From: Silurus meridionalis
Lineage: Eukaryota; Chordata; Actinopteri; Siluriformes; Siluridae
NCBI RefSeq assembly: GCF_014805685.1
Contig: NC_060893.1
Coordinates: forward strand, 19,226,525 to 19,290,524
DNA: 64,000 nt
Direction: 5' to 3'
Under the pieces are notes generated by a model, which saw only the letters and a list, made by a program, of their open reading frames with translations, did no database searches and was not told where the DNA came from. Made by a program: the position numbers and the translations under genes. Of this stretch, positions 62,344 through 64,000 are shown piece by piece; within the stretch, counting starts at the first letter, position 1; the number at the start of each line of letters is the position of its first letter.

Positions 62344-64000
62344 ATTTTTAATAGGGAGACATTATTTTTAATTGTGCATTTTATGCATGTTCTATTGCTT
62401 TAATATGAAATGTCAAGATTTCACTAAATGTACTTGAGATTTGTGTGTATGTGAAGTGATTATGAGATTTATTCACAGCGATCTCTAATATAAAACTGCA
62501 ACAACATAAGTGTCTCCCTATACATATACTTCACACACTATGGGGCTCTAAATCTAAAAATCCAACTAAACAGATTTTCATTAATACAAACTAAATGCTC
62601 CTGTATATGATCTACAAATATCTTCTCTTGTCCAGCTTGAGAAAACAGGCCCAATGCTTTACATTAGCAGAGAATTGATTATGCAATTGAGAAATTGCCA
62701 TCAAATCTTATTAAAACTATATCTATAAAACTATAAAATACATGCATAAATAAGGACAAATAAGACATTCAGATAGAAAATAAATTGATGTCACCCCATT
62801 TTAAAAAATAGACGTGAAATGAATGATTGCTGATGTGCTTCAATGACTGATCTTCATTAGAAGATTTACCCTGTGTTTAATTTAACTTAAAAGTGGGATG
62901 TAAAAATAAAAGTAATAAAAAATGTTCTACTTTTTATTAGCCATTGTACAATCAGTATTCAAAAATATTCCCAAATCTCTACTTATACACCGCCACTGAA
63001 CATCACCATTAAACAATTGCTATTGTTTTTTTATTTTCCTGAAGGAATACAAATGAAAAATAACCACCACAATATTTAAACGGTTTATATGGCAAGTTGT
63101 TATATGATCACATTACGATCAAGTTACCAACAAATCTATTGTCTTTTACATGGAGCCTGCAAAATATCTCAGAATGATGCACCTGCAAAACCCAACCAGA
63201 ATTCCCACAATCCTCAGCTCTCACCCTACAGCATGCTTATAAAGATTAAATGCAGACTTAATTGTACTTTTTTGTTTTCTTTGCGTGCAAAAACGAAGTG
63301 TGTCTCAGCTGAACGTCTTTGCCATTCAACAAATTACACAAAGAGAACTCTGCAATAATTGGCCAGACACGACCTTCTCAAGTGCTCATGGTTCAATGAG
63401 CAAGGGTCATATTGCTGATTGAGCTATCAGATGTTTTGTAATGCTATCGCAATCTGTCACAAGTGTGGTTTGTCTCAAATAGTCTTTACAGCTTACCTTT
63501 GACCCAAAAACCTGGGATTACACTTGCAGAATTCTCACACCAGTGTACTGACTTATTGGAAATGAACTATACAGTACAAAAATACAAAACAAAATCAGGC
63601 ATGTGTTCGTCATAAAATAATATCAAATATGAACTTAATTTAATACTTTGAATATTTAAACATGTGAAAACAAATGTTAACAAAATCCAGTCTAATGTTT
63701 TCCTTTACATGGAGAAGGTCAAAAAGTCAACCCAGTCTGTACTACATACTCGTTCATGTTCTACTCTAATACAGGCAAAACAGTTTTGCATTAACATTCA
63801 TAATAAAACTGATCACAGAAAATAGATCTTATCAAATCCAGGCTTAAACCACATTCTGGCATGAACTAGCTGTATAGTTTCCTAATGTTTCTTTGAATAG
63901 ATACAATTAATTTAGCATTTCTAGAAAAACACTAATGAACCAGCTTTAGGATGTATTTACTAAAAAACTTCTACCTGCTGTATAACTTAAACAAAACAAA
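62080..64000. other. acsl1 first intron / upstream region
   Basis: This lies 5' of the first coding exon. It contains a (TA)n run at 62300-62340 and otherwise AT-rich unstructured sequence. I found no 5' UTR exon or CpG block, so the promoter is probably to the right of the window. Confidence 0.55.

Overview
The window is nuclear DNA from a ray-finned fish. It is intron-rich and AT-rich, with GT-AG splice sites, many long di- and tetranucleotide microsatellites, Tc1/mariner, Tigger-like and hAT-type DNA transposon remnants, tRNA-derived SINEs and L2/RTE/Penelope retroelement fragments. The repeat set looks otophysan (catfish-like); that placement is an inference from recognised repeats, not a measured match. 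Coding exons were joined by hand. For the four large genes the splice phases agree at every junction I placed.

Layout from left to right. (1) 919-11083, minus strand: the 5' half of an RGS14-type regulator of G-protein signalling, six exons including a 22-base microexon; the rest of the gene lies left of base 1. Its first exon sits in a short CpG-rich, ETS-site-containing block at about 11084-11240. (2) 11250-16127: no firm gene; a hAT transposase relic, MITE copies and one weak CpG-rich minus-strand open frame (14214-14429). (3) 16128-19712, plus strand: a five-exon gene for a 187-residue single-pass membrane protein with one Ig-like domain, which I cannot assign to a family. (4) 19930-23150: microsatellites, a palindromic MITE, a Penelope-like GIY-YIG remnant and a tRNA-Glu-derived SINE. 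(5) 24087-24422, plus strand: an intronless reading frame for a 111-residue single-pass membrane protein, unassigned. (6) 25084-36289, minus strand: a complete 18-exon soluble guanylate cyclase beta-2 gene (gucy1b2, 756 residues). (7) 38989-44038, plus strand: a complete five-exon myozenin gene (253 residues, best fit myoz3), with a poly(A) signal at 45042. (8) 49725-62079, minus strand: all 20 coding exons of a long-chain acyl-CoA synthetase (acsl1, 697 residues); 62080-64000 is its 5' intron.

The genes do not form a pathway. gucy1b2 is a haem-based gas-sensing cyclase; myozenin is a Z-disc scaffold; acsl1 activates fatty acids; rgs14 turns off G-alpha-i signalling. The most interesting locus is gucy1b2. 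It keeps the haem-ligating histidine and the Y-x-S-x-R motif, but has a tyrosine at the distal-pocket position equivalent to beta-1 Ile145. It also has both metal-binding aspartates while lacking the Cys, Asn and Arg expected on the other half of the cyclase site, and it ends in a CaaX box (CSIS). The two unassigned membrane-protein genes between rgs14 and gucy1b2 are the best candidates for undescribed genes.
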